Of a DNA stretch of 5,310 bases, positions 4,969 through 5,310 are shown piece by piece (the stretch's first letter is position 1; each line of letters starts with the position of its first letter). The position numbers and the translations under genes are program-made. Source of the DNA: Cyanobacteriota bacterium (lineage in GTDB: Bacteria > Cyanobacteriota > Cyanobacteriia > PCC-6307 > Cyanobiaceae); NCBI GenBank assembly GCA_026389255.1, contig JAPLIF010000211.1, forward strand, positions 1 to 5,310. The letters run 5' to 3'. Below the pieces are notes generated by a model, which saw only the letters and a program-made list of their open reading frames with translations, was not told the DNA's origin and made no database searches.

Positions 4969-5310
4969 TCAGACCGGCTCCAGCCGTTCGGCCTGCTCCC
5001 TTTCCCATAGGCGCCGGTAGGGGCCCACCACCGCAACGAGGTCCCGGTGGTGCCCCTGCTGCACCAAACGCCCCTCTTCCATCACCAGGATGCGATCACA
5101 GGCGGCAGCGGCGGAAAGCTGGTGGCTGATCATCAACACCGTGCGCCGTTCCTGCTGACGCACCGACCGCAGGATGGCCGCAGCGGTGTTGTTATCCACA
5201 CTGGCCAGGGCATCGTCGAGCACCAATAAGGGCGCATCGACCAGCAGGGCCCTGCCTAGGGCCGTGCGCTGGCGCTGACCGCCGCTGAGGGTGATGCCCC
5301 GTTCGCCCAC
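4969..5310 (-). CDS. ABC exporter ATP-binding domain, C-terminal part (cut by window edge)
   Basis: The last 113 residues of a nucleotide-binding domain. The 5' part, with Walker A and any membrane domain, lies beyond 5310, and the GTG at the window edge is almost surely internal (VGERG). Visible in order: the signature LSGGQRQR (8-15), Walker B LLVLDD (28-33), the D-loop LASVD, the H-loop His63 in SHQLS, and a RILVMEEGRLVQQGHH tail. This wording belongs to the ABCB/MdlB/LmrA class of exporters that move lipids, drugs or peptides. The catalytic Glu after Walker B is Asp here (LDDALASVD), as in the degenerate site of heterodimeric exporters such as TM287/288 and BmrCD, so a partner subunit encoded nearby outside the window is likely. 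The substrate cannot be told. It is transcribed towards msrA, 45 bases away. Confidence 0.93.
   Translation of the reverse strand: MGERGITLSGGQRQRTALGRALLVDAPLLVLDDALASVDNNTAAAILRSVRQQERRTVLMISHQLSAAAACDRILVMEEGRLVQQGHHRDLVAVVGPYRRLWEREQAERLEPV

Noticed and set aside
1..5310. Mobile elements, CRISPR arrays, phage or defence islands
   Set aside because: No transposase, integrase, regularly spaced repeats, terminal inverted repeats or att-like duplication of the tRNA 3' end was seen. The only tandem repeat is the short coding repeat at 1961-2010.

Overview
The window looks like ordinary chromosome from a GC-rich picocyanobacterium of the Synechococcus/Cyanobium type. This is inferred from protein style: a DUF1350 alpha/beta hydrolase, a PrxQ-type peroxiredoxin, a cyanobacterial-looking DEDDh exonuclease and an MsrA carrying an FGCGCFWG motif. 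The gene packing is tight and I found no exact copy of the HIP1 octamer (GCGATCGC), which fits the marine/Cyanobium branch better than most freshwater lineages. No rRNA, insertion sequence, CRISPR array, integrase or attachment site is visible.

Left part (1-1654, all minus strand): a small DUF805 membrane protein at the left edge, preceded in the direction of transcription by bcp and a DUF1350 hydrolase. The last two overlap by 8 bases and are probably translated together. Centre (1732-3123, plus strand): a DnaQ-fold 3'-5' exonuclease with a Pro/Ala-rich N-terminal extension and a C-terminal DUF5710-like module, diverging from bcp across about 77 bases, then a small hypothetical helical protein.

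Right part (3177-5310, all minus strand): the 3' end of an ABC exporter ATPase (cut by the window edge), then msrA, an MliC-like secreted protein, a 52-residue one-helix membrane protein, and a membrane-anchored protein with a SAP/Rho-N-like tail. Next come tRNA-Pro(GGG) and an intrinsic terminator. The four genes from msrA onward are separated by 1 base or overlap by 4 and 1 bases, so they read as one translationally coupled operon running into the tRNA.

Functionally the window holds two thiol-based oxidative-stress enzymes, PrxQ/Bcp (peroxide removal) and MsrA (methionine sulfoxide repair). A near-identical 21-22 bp element containing a TANNNT -10-like box sits just upstream of both. That shared element and the compact operon with unstudied small envelope proteins are the most interesting observations. 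I see no convincing evidence of a large undescribed system.
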